Positions 35,801 to 45,807 of a stretch of DNA of 64,000 bases are shown here, one piece after another (positions within the stretch are counted from its first letter, which is position 1; the number at the start of each line of letters is the position of its first letter). The notes beneath the pieces were generated by a model, which saw only the letters and a program-made list of their open reading frames with translations, was not told the origin of the DNA and did not search any database. Position numbers and translations under genes: made by a program. Source of the stretch: Sacculina carcini (Eukaryota > Arthropoda > Thecostraca > Sacculinidae); contig OU696580.1 in NCBI GenBank assembly GCA_916048095.2, forward strand, positions 1,975,202 to 2,039,201, read 5' to 3'.

Positions 35801-38207
35801 ATCTCTTTCCTCTTCGCACTTTCCGAGGTGATAAACGACCTCCTCCGCCACCTTGGTCCACTCCTCATCTAGTATCTCTAAAGCGTTCCCAGCGTCGACT
35901 AGAACGACGATGGCGACGCACCAAATCTCCAAACGACTGGAAATCCTTCGCTTTTTCTCGTGCCGACTACGTCCGTACTGTTCTCGATGCTAAAAAATCA
36001 TACTACCTTAATCACATTCCTTCCCTCATATCCTCTCTAAAACCGCTCTGGTCAGCCCTGAATTCCCTTCTAGGTCGCAAACCAACTGCTCCTGAGACCA
36101 CCATCTCCTGCTCCGATTTTGCCAATTATTTCACTGATAAACTCATTTCCTTACGCTCTGAACTTCCTGCACCATCAAACCATGCACCTACTACAACTTT
36201 TCCTTTTTCTTCTACCACATGTTCTTTAACTTATTTTCATCAGATCTCAATAACTACCACCCATCGCCTCATCACACACACCAAAAAATCATTTTGTCCA
36301 TCTAATCCAATAAACTTTTCTGCTATATCGTCCTCTCTTCATCTACTCGCTCCTTTTCTGACCCATCTCATCAATGCCTCGTTTCTTCATGGAACCTTCA
36401 TCACCAGCAAACATGCCATTCTCACTCCTATCCTTAAAAACCCTCTCTTGATCCGACAATTCTAAAAAACTACCGACCTATTTCCCTCCTTCCATTCTCC
36501 TCCAAAATCCTTGAATCTGCCATCTGCCATCAACTGTCAGCCTATCTTCATCATAATCATCTCCTTGACGATCTTCAATCAGGCTTCGTTCCACGACGTT
36601 CAACCGAATCTGCCCTTGTTCGCCTTCAGCACGATATACTCTCTCATTTTTCACAAAAAACATCTGTATTACTTATTCTCTTGGATATGTCATCTGCTTT
36701 CGACCTCGTCGATCATAAAATTTTGATTCAAGACCTCTCTTCCATTGGAATATCCCATTCAGCTCTTTCTCTCTTAACATCCTTCCTCACTAATCGCTCC
36801 TACTCTGTTCTTTTCGATTCCTGTCATTCACAAACTCTTCCTCTTTTATCAGGGGTTCCCCAGGGTTCATCACTGGGGCCTATTCTTTTTAACATTTACA
36901 TGTCATCTCTCTGTCCCATATTGCGCAAATTATCCCTTTCTTTTCATATATATGCAGATGACGTCCAGATTTTCCTTCCCTTATCCTATCAAAAGTCTGT
37001 TCCTCATATCATGGACACTATCTCATCTTGGGCCTCCTCACGATCACTGATCATCAATCCTTCTAAAACTGAATATATTGTTCTTCACCCGCCTAAGATC
37101 CACCCTGCTCTGTCTGACTTGCCTCTTTCATCCCATGTACGTGACCTCGGTATTATACTAGATCCGCACCTATCCTATCAAAAACACTTCACTTCTACCA
37201 CTCATATCTGTCGGTTAATTATCCGAAATCTATATTTGATCCGTCCTTACATTGACTCTCCTCTCGCACACTCTCTGGTATCTGCTCTCATACTCCCCCG
37301 CATTGACTACTGCAATTCACTATTTCTACACCTTCCACAGAAATCCTATAACATACTGCAGTCTATCCTTAATCAAGCCCGTCGTTTCATCCTTCGCCTT
37401 CCTCCACATCACCCCACATCATCCCATCTACGTGACCTGGGTATCCTACCCATACCCTACCGCATTCATCATAAAATCTGTTTACTGACATACAAGCTCT
37501 TACATCTCTCTGACTCACCGCAGTATCTTCTAGAACTCCTATCGCCACATGTTGGTCCTCGTGATACACGACAGTTCAAAGTACTCCTCGAACCTCGTTC
37601 TCTTTGTGAATCTTTCTGGTCGACACGCTCTCTTCAGTTTACTGCACCACGTATGTACAACAACCTTCCATATGAACTGCTCTCCTCCACTTCTGTTAAA
37701 TCATTCTCGAAGCTACTACATTCTCACCTTCTCTCGCTATTAGATTAAATGACCTGCTCATAATGCTAAAAGCATAAAAGCAAAAAGCATGCTCATAATT
37801 GCATTATTTGTTCTTGTTTTGTATGTGTGCATGCTAGACCTTTTCTTGATATTAGATTAAATGACTTGCTCATAACTGCATTCTCTATACTTGTTTGTAT
37901 GTGTGCCTGTATATGTTTGCATGTCTGCCTGATTCGCATGTTATATTTGTAGTGGCATATTTATTTACTTACGTGCTGCCTTTTGTAATTACACCTATAT
38001 TCTGATTCTTGTCACGACCTCTATAATTTGCCATGTATGTTCGCATGCTTTTCCCTGCAGTTTTGTAGTTTCTGCATTTGCATGTTGCATGTATTCTGGC
38101 TTATTTATTTTATTTAGTTTTATTATTGCATGTCTACTTTATTCTTTATGCCAATTGTGCCTGTGGTAGGCTGAAGGACAAATACAAATACAAATACAAA
38201 TTGGCTA
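29898..38207 (+). mobile_element. L2/CR1-type LINE (host of a nested LINE)
   Basis: The outer element occupies 29907 to about 32250 and about 35730 to 38200. ORF1: a Cys/His PHD-like module near 29950-30130 (CSCG...CKCC..VYHFSC...WICVKC), a proline-rich part, then three CCHC-like knuckles at about 30885-31080. One frameshift lies between 30505 and 30655. ORF2: APE endonuclease from about 31350 (LNIRSARNK, LTETWL, LGDFNFW, DHSL), then after the nested element RT (DFANYF, AFDLVDHKIL, GVPQGSSLGP, YADD, LDYCNSL, APRMYNNLP) to the stop at 37748; one more frameshift lies near 36445. The tail near 38178 is (ACAAAT)n. AATTGGCTA at 29898-29906 and 38199-38207 is a candidate target duplication. Near full length, probably inactive because of the insertion and frameshifts. 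Confidence 0.85.
32250..35730 (+). mobile_element. Nested LINE, 5'-truncated
   Basis: Inserted in the ORF2 of the outer LINE, just after its endonuclease. It has its own endonuclease (LLNIRSVRNK, LTETWLF, LGDFNFW, SGHTLDLV, DHSLIT) and RT (YRPISILSL, AFDLVDHEIL, GVPQGSLLGP). A frameshift near 34400 moves the YADD-containing remainder to another frame, which then runs to the stop at 35236 (FYFYAPRIYNSLP). The 3' tail is GTGCGCTATATTAAATATAT followed by (GTT)n to about 35727. The exact 5' junction is uncertain (32230-32300). Related to, but not the same family as, the outer LINE, judging by tail and sequence. Confidence 0.82.
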
Positions 38208-38209
38208 GA

Positions 38210-38639
38210 AATTCCCAGAAAAACGTGCAGAAGCGGCTCGCTTGCGCTGGTATAGTCTCATGTTTTTTGATGTGCTTGATGATGCATATATACCTCACTA
38301 AAGAATAATATCATGTGGCTTAGTGGTTTTGAGTAGTGAGCGTTGCTACTATATTTGACGTTATTTAAAAAATAGTTTTACAGCTAGCGGCGACTGTTTA
38401 TAACTGGATCTGTGTTGTTTGGTTGAATCAACGATAGGCGTTTGATTGATAATTTGTTTGTTGAAATTTTGCTATACGAATCCATATCGGTCTCGCGGAT
38501 GTGATTGATTTTTATTTCTTCATGTTTTAGTTGCATCTTAGCGTCTGAAATTCATATGAATGGTCAAGAATATGTATACACTGATATCAGAACACTGAGG
38601 CGCTTAATGTAGTGACACAGTTCAGTGAACTACACAATC
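38210..38639. other. QTRT1 upstream region
   Basis: About 430 bp between the LINE tail and the QTRT1 start. Base composition is AT-rich and contrasts with the GC-rich gene. It presumably contains the promoter. No distinct motif recognised. Confidence 0.4.
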
Positions 38640-39830
38640 ATGGCTTGTCCCAAGTTCCACTCGCACGCTCTCAACTTCACCGTGCTGGCGCGCTGTCCTG
38701 TGAGCAGAGCGCGTGTGTCACGTCTGGAGCTGCCGCACGGCATCGTTGATACGCCCGTATTCATGCCGGTCGGTACGCAGGGCTCCATCAAAGGTCTGCT
38801 GCCCGTCGAGCTCGAGCGACTCGATTGTCGCATAATCCTGGCCAACACGTACCACTTGGGCACCCGGCCGGGCGCCGCTCTGTTGCGCCGCGCCGGCGGG
38901 CTGCATCGGCTCATGTCCTGGCGGCGGGCGCTGCTCACCGACTCGGGCGGCTTCCAGATGGTCTCGCTGCTGCAGCTGGCCGAGATAAATGAGCGCGGCG
39001 TGCAGTTCAGCTCGCCCTTCGACGGACAGCCGTGTCTGCTCACACCGGAGCACAGCGTGGAAATTCAGAACGCGATCGGCGCCGATATTATCATGCAGTT
39101 GGACGACGTGGTGCACTCGAGCACGACGGGAGAGCGGCTTGACCAGGCGATGCGACGAACCACACGCTGGCTGGACCGCAGTCTAGCGGCGCATGCACGG
39201 CCACACGATCAGAACCTCTTCCCAATCGTGCAGGGCGGGCTGGACGAGAGGCTACGCGCCGAGAGCGGGCGACAGCTGACACAGCGCGACGTGGCCGGCT
39301 TTGCGATTGGCGGTCTGAGCGGTGGCGAGAGTAAGGCGCAGTTTTGGCGCATGGTCGCGCTGTCCACCGGCCAACTGCCCGAAAACAAGCCGCGCTATTT
39401 GATGGGCGTCGGAGCGGCCGTCGATCTGGTGGTGTGTGTTGCCCTGGGCTGCGACATGTTCGATTGTGTTTTTCCCACTCGTACAGCGCGCTTCGGCTGT
39501 GCGCTGCGGGACTACGGACAGCTAGATCTGCGTCTGGCTCGCTACGCCGCCGATTCGCGGCCAATCGACGCCGCTTGCTCTTGCGACACGTGCAGTCGCT
39601 ACTCGCGCGCCTACCTGCATGCAATCGTGACGCGCGACACAACCGCTTGTCACATGGTCTCACTACATAACCTGCACTATCAGCTACAATTAATGGCGCG
39701 CATGCGTCAAAGCATCAGCGCCGGCGAATTTCCGCAGTTTGTGCGCGAATTCATGCAGCGTGCTTTTGACAACACTAACTATCCTGCCTGGGTAGTAGAG
39801 GCGTTGAAATCAGTCAATATCCAACTATGA
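38640..39830 (+). CDS. QTRT1: Queuine tRNA-ribosyltransferase catalytic subunit
   Basis: Exchanges guanine-34 of GUN-anticodon tRNAs for queuine; works as a dimer with QTRT2. Single open exon, 396 residues from the ATG at 38640, close to the family's usual length. Seen: [21 protein letters not shown], the active-site block [10 protein letters not shown] with its catalytic-acid Asp, [33 protein letters not shown], and [17 protein letters not shown], which carries the nucleophile Asp. Zinc site: CSCDTC plus a His in [10 protein letters not shown] content is well above its surroundings and there is no intron, unlike the multi-exon genes on either side. Convergent with HDHD5. The start was chosen as the first ATG with a normal N-terminus ([13 protein letters not shown]). 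Confidence 0.95.
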   Translation: MACPKFHSHALNFTVLARCPVSRARVSRLELPHGIVDTPVFMPVGTQGSIKGLLPVELERLDCRIILANTYHLGTRPGAALLRRAGGLHRLMSWRRALLTDSGGFQMVSLLQLAEINERGVQFSSPFDGQPCLLTPEHSVEIQNAIGADIIMQLDDVVHSSTTGERLDQAMRRTTRWLDRSLAAHARPHDQNLFPIVQGGLDERLRAESGRQLTQRDVAGFAIGGLSGGESKAQFWRMVALSTGQLPENKPRYLMGVGAAVDLVVCVALGCDMFDCVFPTRTARFGCALRDYGQLDLRLARYAADSRPIDAACSCDTCSRYSRAYLHAIVTRDTTACHMVSLHNLHYQLQLMARMRQSISAGEFPQFVREFMQRAFDNTNYPAWVVEALKSVNIQL

Positions 39831-40210
39831 ATGTATATATATGTGTGTGTGTGTTATCTTTGTATTTGTATTCTATTTTGTCTTGTCTATGTGTGTGTAT
39901 TGTGTGTTATATTGTCTTCCGTGTGTGTGTGTGTGTATGTGTGTAAATATTGAGCGATTTTACACATGTACATCTTCGGCATTCGCATATGGAATCATGT
40001 CATCGTTTTGAGCGCCATAATACACTCGTTTCGTACAGTCTGGTATCTTACACCGCACATCATTACGATTTACACAGTGATACGATTTGAAGCAAGTTTT
40101 CCGTTGCATATACGTCAGTTGGTCGGCTGGTTTTGGCTGGATTATGCTCACTCTCCATTCTCTCCTCACAAACTAAAAATTGCTTCAAATACGTGCTACT
40201 TGGAGGTAGC

Positions 40211-40336
40211 AGGATATTACGCCTACGCTTCAGCTGCTGCTCTTTGTTGTTAGGTAAGGTTGGATCAGGCTAGGCCAGGAAAGGGAGAGGGCTGGGATTG
40301 AAGCGTAGGCGTAATGGTCCGTACACGTAATATCCT
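40211..40336. repeat. Fold-back (inverted repeat) element
   Basis: TTACGCCTACGCTTCA (40217-40232) is perfectly inverted at 40299-40314, and AGGATATTACG (40211-40221) is inverted at 40326-40336. The loop is about 66 bp. It lies between the convergent QTRT1 and HDHD5 genes and could be a small MITE or a hairpin-forming 3' UTR/terminator region. Confidence 0.65.
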
Positions 40337-40754
40337 AATGATAGTATTTCTGGTTGATTTGAAAGTATCCATTAGCTTATAGTTCAAGCTTGTCTTCTGG
40401 TTACTGGCTTAGACGCAACTGCTAAGTGAAAGAATACGTTTCAAGCGAGATTCAAAGCAAGCAATTCGCTGTAAAATGCACTGATATTTTAGCAAAACAT
40501 CTCATATAAAAAGTATATTCAGAAAAACGACACACGTACATTAGTGGATATGGTAAAGAACAAAATGATGCCAATGACGCACAAAATGCCAAAAAAGAAA
40601 GCGACAATAATCTTGGCAACGAGTTCTCTCTATATTTTATACACCATCAATGATCAATTCACATACAGCAATAGAAAAAGCTCAAACACTCGACGAAACG
40701 TTCTTCAAACCAAATTGGGAAGAGAAGTTGGTTCTTCAGCGCTCAAAACAATCA

Positions 40755-41999
40755 TCAATCCACATCTTCCAGCTTCAATATCTCGTTAACCGTCTCGAGA
40801 ATATTATCAAAAGCCATGGCAGGCGAAAGCAGATCCCGACTCAACGGCTGCATATTGCTCGGCGCATGAGCGGCACTGATCAACGGATGAGAATCGACCC
40901 CGGTGCGCACATGCACACTCACACACCGCTGTCGCTCGTTGTCCGCAATAAAATCCTGCTCCTTTTGCAGTCGGCTATTGTGGAGGTTGGCGCCTAGCAC
41001 GTCCACGCTCGGATTGTCGCCGATACAATAAACGGAGCGCAAATGAATGGATTCCTGTTGCCCATCGGAGCCGTCGCCCTGAGGTCTCATATCGCTGGCG
41101 ATACGATTCAGCGCGTCGATAGCGTACTGATACGTGATGGCGTACGGCTTGCCGACCATATGTGTGTACTGCAACTGCACGCCGCCTGTCAAACGCGAGT
41201 ACAACGTCTCGAGGCACGTGAGAAACGCTCCGTGGCCCAGCCGCGCATTCTCCGCCTCGGACATCCACTGCAGATCGGCGCTGCACGCGATCACCGGCAA
41301 TTGACGTTGCTGCGGTGGAGGCGGCAGCCTGTGTCGGGCCGTCATTTGGCCGTCCGTCAGAAGCGCGTCGACGATCAGCTGCAATGCAGTCTCCCAGCGC
41401 ACCGGTTCCTGCAGCAGCAACAGCGCGCCGACTGAGCGCGGCCGCTTGGAGTCGGCCGACTGCGCTCCCGACGCCGTGTGGGCGGCCAGGCGTTGGCGTC
41501 GCCGCAGATCCATCACGTCCAGCGATGGCTGCGAGGTGCGCACGTTTTCCAGCGTGCATAGACGCTTGAAGCCGACGCTGGAGGCCATGTGACGGGCGTT
41601 CTGCTGGCCACAGACAAGCACACGTCGGTCGTCGAACTCAGACGCCAGCCATTCCAGCGGAGAATGGCCCATCACCACTTGGTTGTGCGTGACGCGAACG
41701 TTGAGTAGCTGCGACAACTGTTGGGCGCGTGTCTGCGAGTCGCAACTGTTGGAGTTGGTGATGAAAACAGTGGGCACTACGAACTGACCGTCGACAACGT
41801 TGATGAGACGCTGAAAGGCTGGCACTGCCTCGTCGATCACCGAAGAGCCGCGAACAACGACCCCGTCAATATCGACCAAAAGACCGAAGCCAGGAGGTCG
41901 GTCTAGCGATGACGAACAATAGCCGTTCAACTTCGATACATTGACATTATTGGTTCTACAGAGATACCTGATCACTGAGCTCTTAAAAAGAGTGCACAT
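40755..41999 (-). CDS. HDHD5: HDHD5 (CECR5)-like HAD hydrolase
   Basis: Haloacid-dehalogenase-like protein of the CECR5/HDHD5 family, usually mitochondrial; the physiological substrate is not established. Single exon, about 414 residues from the ATG at 41999 (human about 423). The N-terminus is basic, with Cys/Ser/Arg residues consistent with a mitochondrial presequence. Seen: motif I LLVDIDGVVVRGS, motif II in FITNSNS, a GKP motif with the conserved lysine (MVGKPYAITY), and motif IV CIGDNPSVDVLGAN. Between motifs there is a Gln/Pro-rich low-complexity segment. The frame is open further upstream, but no ATG precedes 41999. The ends of the convergent genes are about 925 bp apart. Confidence 0.9.
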   Translation of the reverse strand: MCTLFKSSVIRYLCRTNNVNVSKLNGYCSSSLDRPPGFGLLVDIDGVVVRGSSVIDEAVPAFQRLINVVDGQFVVPTVFITNSNSCDSQTRAQQLSQLLNVRVTHNQVVMGHSPLEWLASEFDDRRVLVCGQQNARHMASSVGFKRLCTLENVRTSQPSLDVMDLRRRQRLAAHTASGAQSADSKRPRSVGALLLLQEPVRWETALQLIVDALLTDGQMTARHRLPPPPQQRQLPVIACSADLQWMSEAENARLGHGAFLTCLETLYSRLTGGVQLQYTHMVGKPYAITYQYAIDALNRIASDMRPQGDGSDGQQESIHLRSVYCIGDNPSVDVLGANLHNSRLQKEQDFIADNERQRCVSVHVRTGVDSHPLISAAHAPSNMQPLSRDLLSPAMAFDNILETVNEILKLEDVD

Positions 42000-42298
42000 A
42001 TTGAGATTCGCCCAAAATACGACGCTAAAAATTAAGCCCGTCCCTCCAGCGGTAACAAAAGACGAAAAACAGCAAACGAACACAAAACAACGCGCACAAA
42101 ATCACAAGCACGCTTCCCACTCACATTTGTATTATTTCGAAACCCATGCTAAAAATTTCAAGATTTTTAAGAATAAAATATCATTTTATAAATTGTTCTT
42201 AATTCAATTATTCATATTGTGCTTTGTCTAAAATAAATACATAATTTTGATTATATCAATTTAAGCAATACTTGTATAGAACCTGATAGATAGATTAA

Positions 42299-42710
42299 CA
42301 ACAACAACAACAACAACAATGTATTTGTATAGCGCTCACACAGAAACAAGCGCGAAAGAGACAACAATTAGAAACAACAGTACACGATATCAAGATGTGA
42401 GAAAAGAAGTAGAAAATTCACAGAAAGAAATTTTTTTCAATAATAATGGAGATAAATAAAATGAAAATAAGTAAAAACATAAGTAATTGTAAATTAGAGT
42501 CATAGGGAAGCGTAAGGTGTAAGAGTGCGAGAAGTGGGATCAAAAGATTTATCAAAAAGAGATTTACGAAGTGAGGAGGAAAATCTACTAAAGGATGAAG
42601 AGGAAGTGATTGAGGAAGGAAGATCATTGTAGACCCGAGGCGCATAGAAAGAAAAGGATTTTGCGGACCAAGGTGACTCGTTGATAGCGCGATTGATAGA
42701 TAGATAGATA
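42299..42710 (-). mobile_element. LINE 3' fragment with (CAA)n tail
   Basis: Minus-strand reading near 42690-42500 gives the L2-like C-terminal end (FYAPRVYNDLPSSITSSSS), with its tail at 42301-42345 ((CAA)n, TGTATTTGTATAGCGCTC). The same family as 28495-28880. Upstream of HDHD5. Confidence 0.75.
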
Positions 42711-42935
42711 GATGATAGACATGTATAGATTCTGGACCAACGTATAGAACGTATAGAATTACTTTCAACATTAAAAAATATACTGCCGACCTAGCAGCCG
42801 AAATCAATAATTAATATAGAAATATCAGCATGCGTATTACAAAATGAATTTGTTCAGGGAAATTTCATGAATTTTCTTTCTGTCTTCCTAACCTTACGTA
42901 ACCTTACGGCGTTACTGGACGCAGGCCTAGTCGGC

Positions 42936-43460
42936 CTATATGTCCAGATCTTCATCACAATACAAATCTTGTTGGCGAGTGGCGGCAATAAATTTCGCCA
43001 GGGGATCATGTCTAATTTCTTGTTTACTCCACCACTTATCTAGTCGCTTTTCAAATGATGCAATATCTGGAGCCTCTACAATAATATTCGGCAAACTATT
43101 CCATACATCCACTACCCTCACGGAAAAAGACTTTTGCCGCCTTCTAGTTCGACATCTGGGCATAATTACCTTCATACAATTTCCTCGAGTCACTCCTTCG
43201 TTTTTCTCAAATCTCATATTCACGTCCTTGTCATATTTGTTATTCATAATTTTGTACATCTCGATCATGTCTCCTCTCATTCTCCTATACAACATGGTAG
43301 GCAGCTGCAACAATCGTAACCTTTCTTGGTATGTCATACCATGTAAACCGGGAATATTCTTAGATGCTCTCCTCAAGACATTTTCAATGGCAGTTACATC
43401 CTTTTTCAGGTACGGAGACCAAACTGCCTGACCGTATTCCAGGTGAGGTCTCACTAAATT
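42936..43460 (-). mobile_element. LINE 3' fragment (CR1/Rex-like)
   Basis: Minus-strand frame of about 170 codons: RPHLEYGQAVWSPYLKKD, IPGLHGMTYQERLRLLQLPT, YRRMRGDMIEMYKIM, FSVRVVDVWNSLP, stop at 42936. This is the C-terminus of a reverse transcriptase different from the L2-like group. 5'-truncated next to a perfect hairpin at 43465-43500. Confidence 0.8.
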
Positions 43461-43464
43461 CTCA

Positions 43465-43500
43465 CTTCGCAGATTGTCTTCGATCAGACAATCTGCGAAG
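43465..43500. repeat. Perfect 15-bp hairpin
   Basis: CTTCGCAGATTGTCT (43465-43479) and its exact reverse complement (43486-43500), separated by 6 nt. It coincides with the 5'-truncated end of the LINE fragment. Confidence 0.8.
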
Positions 43501-44055
43501 CTGCAGTTATCGGTATTTGAGGAGAGACCCCAATACTCTCTCCTATTGGCCCGTCATTCACGTGGTTTTACGAGTCATGCGGGTTTTACGTCGTTGATTA
43601 CATTATCACCATGCGTGACAATCACCATATCATGGTCGAAACACGGGCTTTTCCATGCTTACGTTGCACAACTACTCTTGCAAAGTCAACCACTCTACGT
43701 CATGTGTGACCTTTCCGTCTGCGAAATCAACCAAACAACCTGTTTACATCGATAAATCTGCGCTTCGTGAAGCTGGGAAATACTGCAGTGAGATTGTATA
43801 TGCTTCGCTCAGTGCATGAAATCCCGACATGTGCCGAAATATCCCGGGTGGCTGCGTGTTTCTCGCGGCGTAATTTCCAGCCGCCAACTCCAATAGTTTG
43901 CTTACTCAGCACACTGACAAGCCGAATCAAGTCAACAACAAGAAATGAGCAGTATACTGCTCATACTCATACTGAGCTGTCTTCACACACTTTGTTTTCT
44001 GAAAGCGCAGCATAGCTTTCAAGACAACATTTTCTGAAGAGAACACTTGCTCACA

Positions 44056-44769
44056 ATGTTTGGCATCACTGTGTTGTTGCTGTTGGCAACACTGACATTC
44101 ACCGGCAACTGCTCCCAAACGTTCACTTGCAACCTGAGTGAGGCCACAGAGATTAACTTGTGCATCAAACAGCTACTGCTCAAAGCTCGCTCGAAGGTGA
44201 GTCAAAAAGCGGACCCTCTGCGTCTACCGGACCACGGCGACGGAGACCTCAGAGCTAGCGGCATTGTTATTCGCGGCCTGGCAGGTTATGACGTTCGCAA
44301 TGTGCAGCTGTCGTTCCCGCAAGATCGTCAAATATCGTTCAAGTCCACTATCGTGTGGCCAGCAATACACGGCGACCTGGATGTGCGGATAAAAAAGTGC
44401 AAATGGGTGTGTGCTCGAGTCAGCGCCAGTCCGCATGTGTCAATGGGCAGCACAAGCGGAACTCTGGAAACTCTGTTGACGGTCACCGTGGGAGCCGACG
44501 GCAGCATCAAGGTGACGCCGTCCGGAACCAGCATCTCGCTGCATCTGCCGCGAATCAGCGTGCGGGCCAACCTGAAGAACCGGGTGACACGAGTCATCAA
44601 CCGTCTTCTAGGAGATCCGGCCAGCAGGATCACCACCAAGCTCTCCAACAGGTGGTGGTCGAACAACCGTGGCAAAATCGAGGCCAAGGCCCGAGATGCG
44701 CTCAACAAGGCCATCGTTGAAGATGTGTCGCCGAAACTATCGCAGCTTCTTAGGATTCAGAGTGCGTGA
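44056..44769 (+). CDS. Secreted TULIP-like (JHBP/takeout-like) protein
   Basis: Small secreted protein, 237 residues. N-terminus MFGITVLLLLATLTFTGNCS is a clear signal peptide. The rest looks like a TULIP lipid-binding fold: LCIKQLLLKAR, LRASGIVIRGLAGYDVRNVQ (two strands), a central beta region with two close cysteines (KKCKWVCA), and a C-terminal helix NNRGKIEAKARDALNKAI before LSQLL. Length and layout resemble arthropod haemolymph JHBP/takeout proteins or mite group-7 allergens, which bind hydrophobic ligands. The resemblance is from memory and is weaker than for the other genes. Intronless; start taken at the ATG that gives the signal peptide. The ligand is unknown. Confidence 0.7.
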   Translation: MFGITVLLLLATLTFTGNCSQTFTCNLSEATEINLCIKQLLLKARSKVSQKADPLRLPDHGDGDLRASGIVIRGLAGYDVRNVQLSFPQDRQISFKSTIVWPAIHGDLDVRIKKCKWVCARVSASPHVSMGSTSGTLETLLTVTVGADGSIKVTPSGTSISLHLPRISVRANLKNRVTRVINRLLGDPASRITTKLSNRWWSNNRGKIEAKARDALNKAIVEDVSPKLSQLLRIQSA

Positions 44770-45439
44770 AAAAAGCAATGTGTCGATCCAATCCTCAAAC
44801 AAGCGTTTCTAGAGTATGTGTTCAGTGTGTGTTAGCATGTCACGCTGTTAGACTTCAATTCTTCAGTTCCAGACTATTGACTATTTACAGACTTTATATA
44901 GAACGGTGATGCGTAATCTTTTTTCAGATTCGCCACTTATTAATAGGAGCCAACTCTTCATTTTCCACACAACAGCGATGATAAATCCTATACGCTCAAT
45001 TGTTCTGTCAAATAAAATGAAGATCACTTGATTGATAAAATACACTTGTCCTTCTTTCGGACCAGGTTCAGGGTTCAGTTGCGAGTATTGCCTTCATATC
45101 GGCACTACACTGTTCAACTTGATTGTGTCCAATTATCTTCTCTCTCTTTTCTTCCTGATCAGTTTCTCATCTCATCTTTCCTTCTATTATTATCTGATTT
45201 TTCAAAAATACATATATTTGTTCTTTTGTTGTTTTTTCATTTATGGATAGCAGTTCGCCTATGAGTTCTTCGTTTTCTATGTATGGTCGTTGAAAATTTG
45301 CATAGAAAAATGGATCTTCTAAATTCCGCACTTGGCAACCCCTGCATTTAACATCAGCGGGATGACGGTCAACTGACCTAACAAAAACACACGAGATTGC
45401 ACTTAGTTAACAGGAATTGAGTATGATGCAAATTAAATA
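44770..45439. other. Intergenic with repeat Y copy
   Basis: 44930-45015 carries repeat Y (ATTCGCCACTTATTAATAGG, CTTCATTTTCCACACAACAG). The rest is AT-rich with no supported feature. Confidence 0.45.
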
Positions 45440-45469
45440 TTATTATTATTGATTACAGGTAAATACAGT

Positions 45470-45807
45470 TGTAATCGAATAAATGCCGGGAAAAAAAAAC
45501 TTTCACATATATATTGCACGAGTCAGATGATGATGATGATGATGATTAGATGCATGTGCTAGCAGCAAATCACAGAACCAACCAACAGACACAAAAACCC
45601 AACAACCAAAACCACACTCTTATTCACCAAGCAGTCACACACCCTCCTTCCACAAACGCTTAACACCAACCCCCCTCGCCGTTCGCCACATACCTCCTGT
45701 TCCCACTCCACACCATGTCAACACACGTACACTCACAAACAATCGTAACCGCGCACACACATCCAAAGCCCACTAGATACATATTTCCAACGCAATTATA
45801 CACCACA
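45470..45807 (-). repeat. LTR (3' LTR of the element)
   Basis: 338 bp, begins TGTAATCG and ends ACACCACA on the plus strand; includes a (GAT)n run. Direct partner of 49469-49807. Confidence 0.9.

Noticed and set aside
38640-41999. QTRT1 and HDHD5 as bacterial contamination (GC-rich, intronless)
   Set aside because: The proteins are of the eukaryotic type, HDHD5 has a plausible mitochondrial presequence, and the flanks show the same TG repeats and LINE fragments as the rest.
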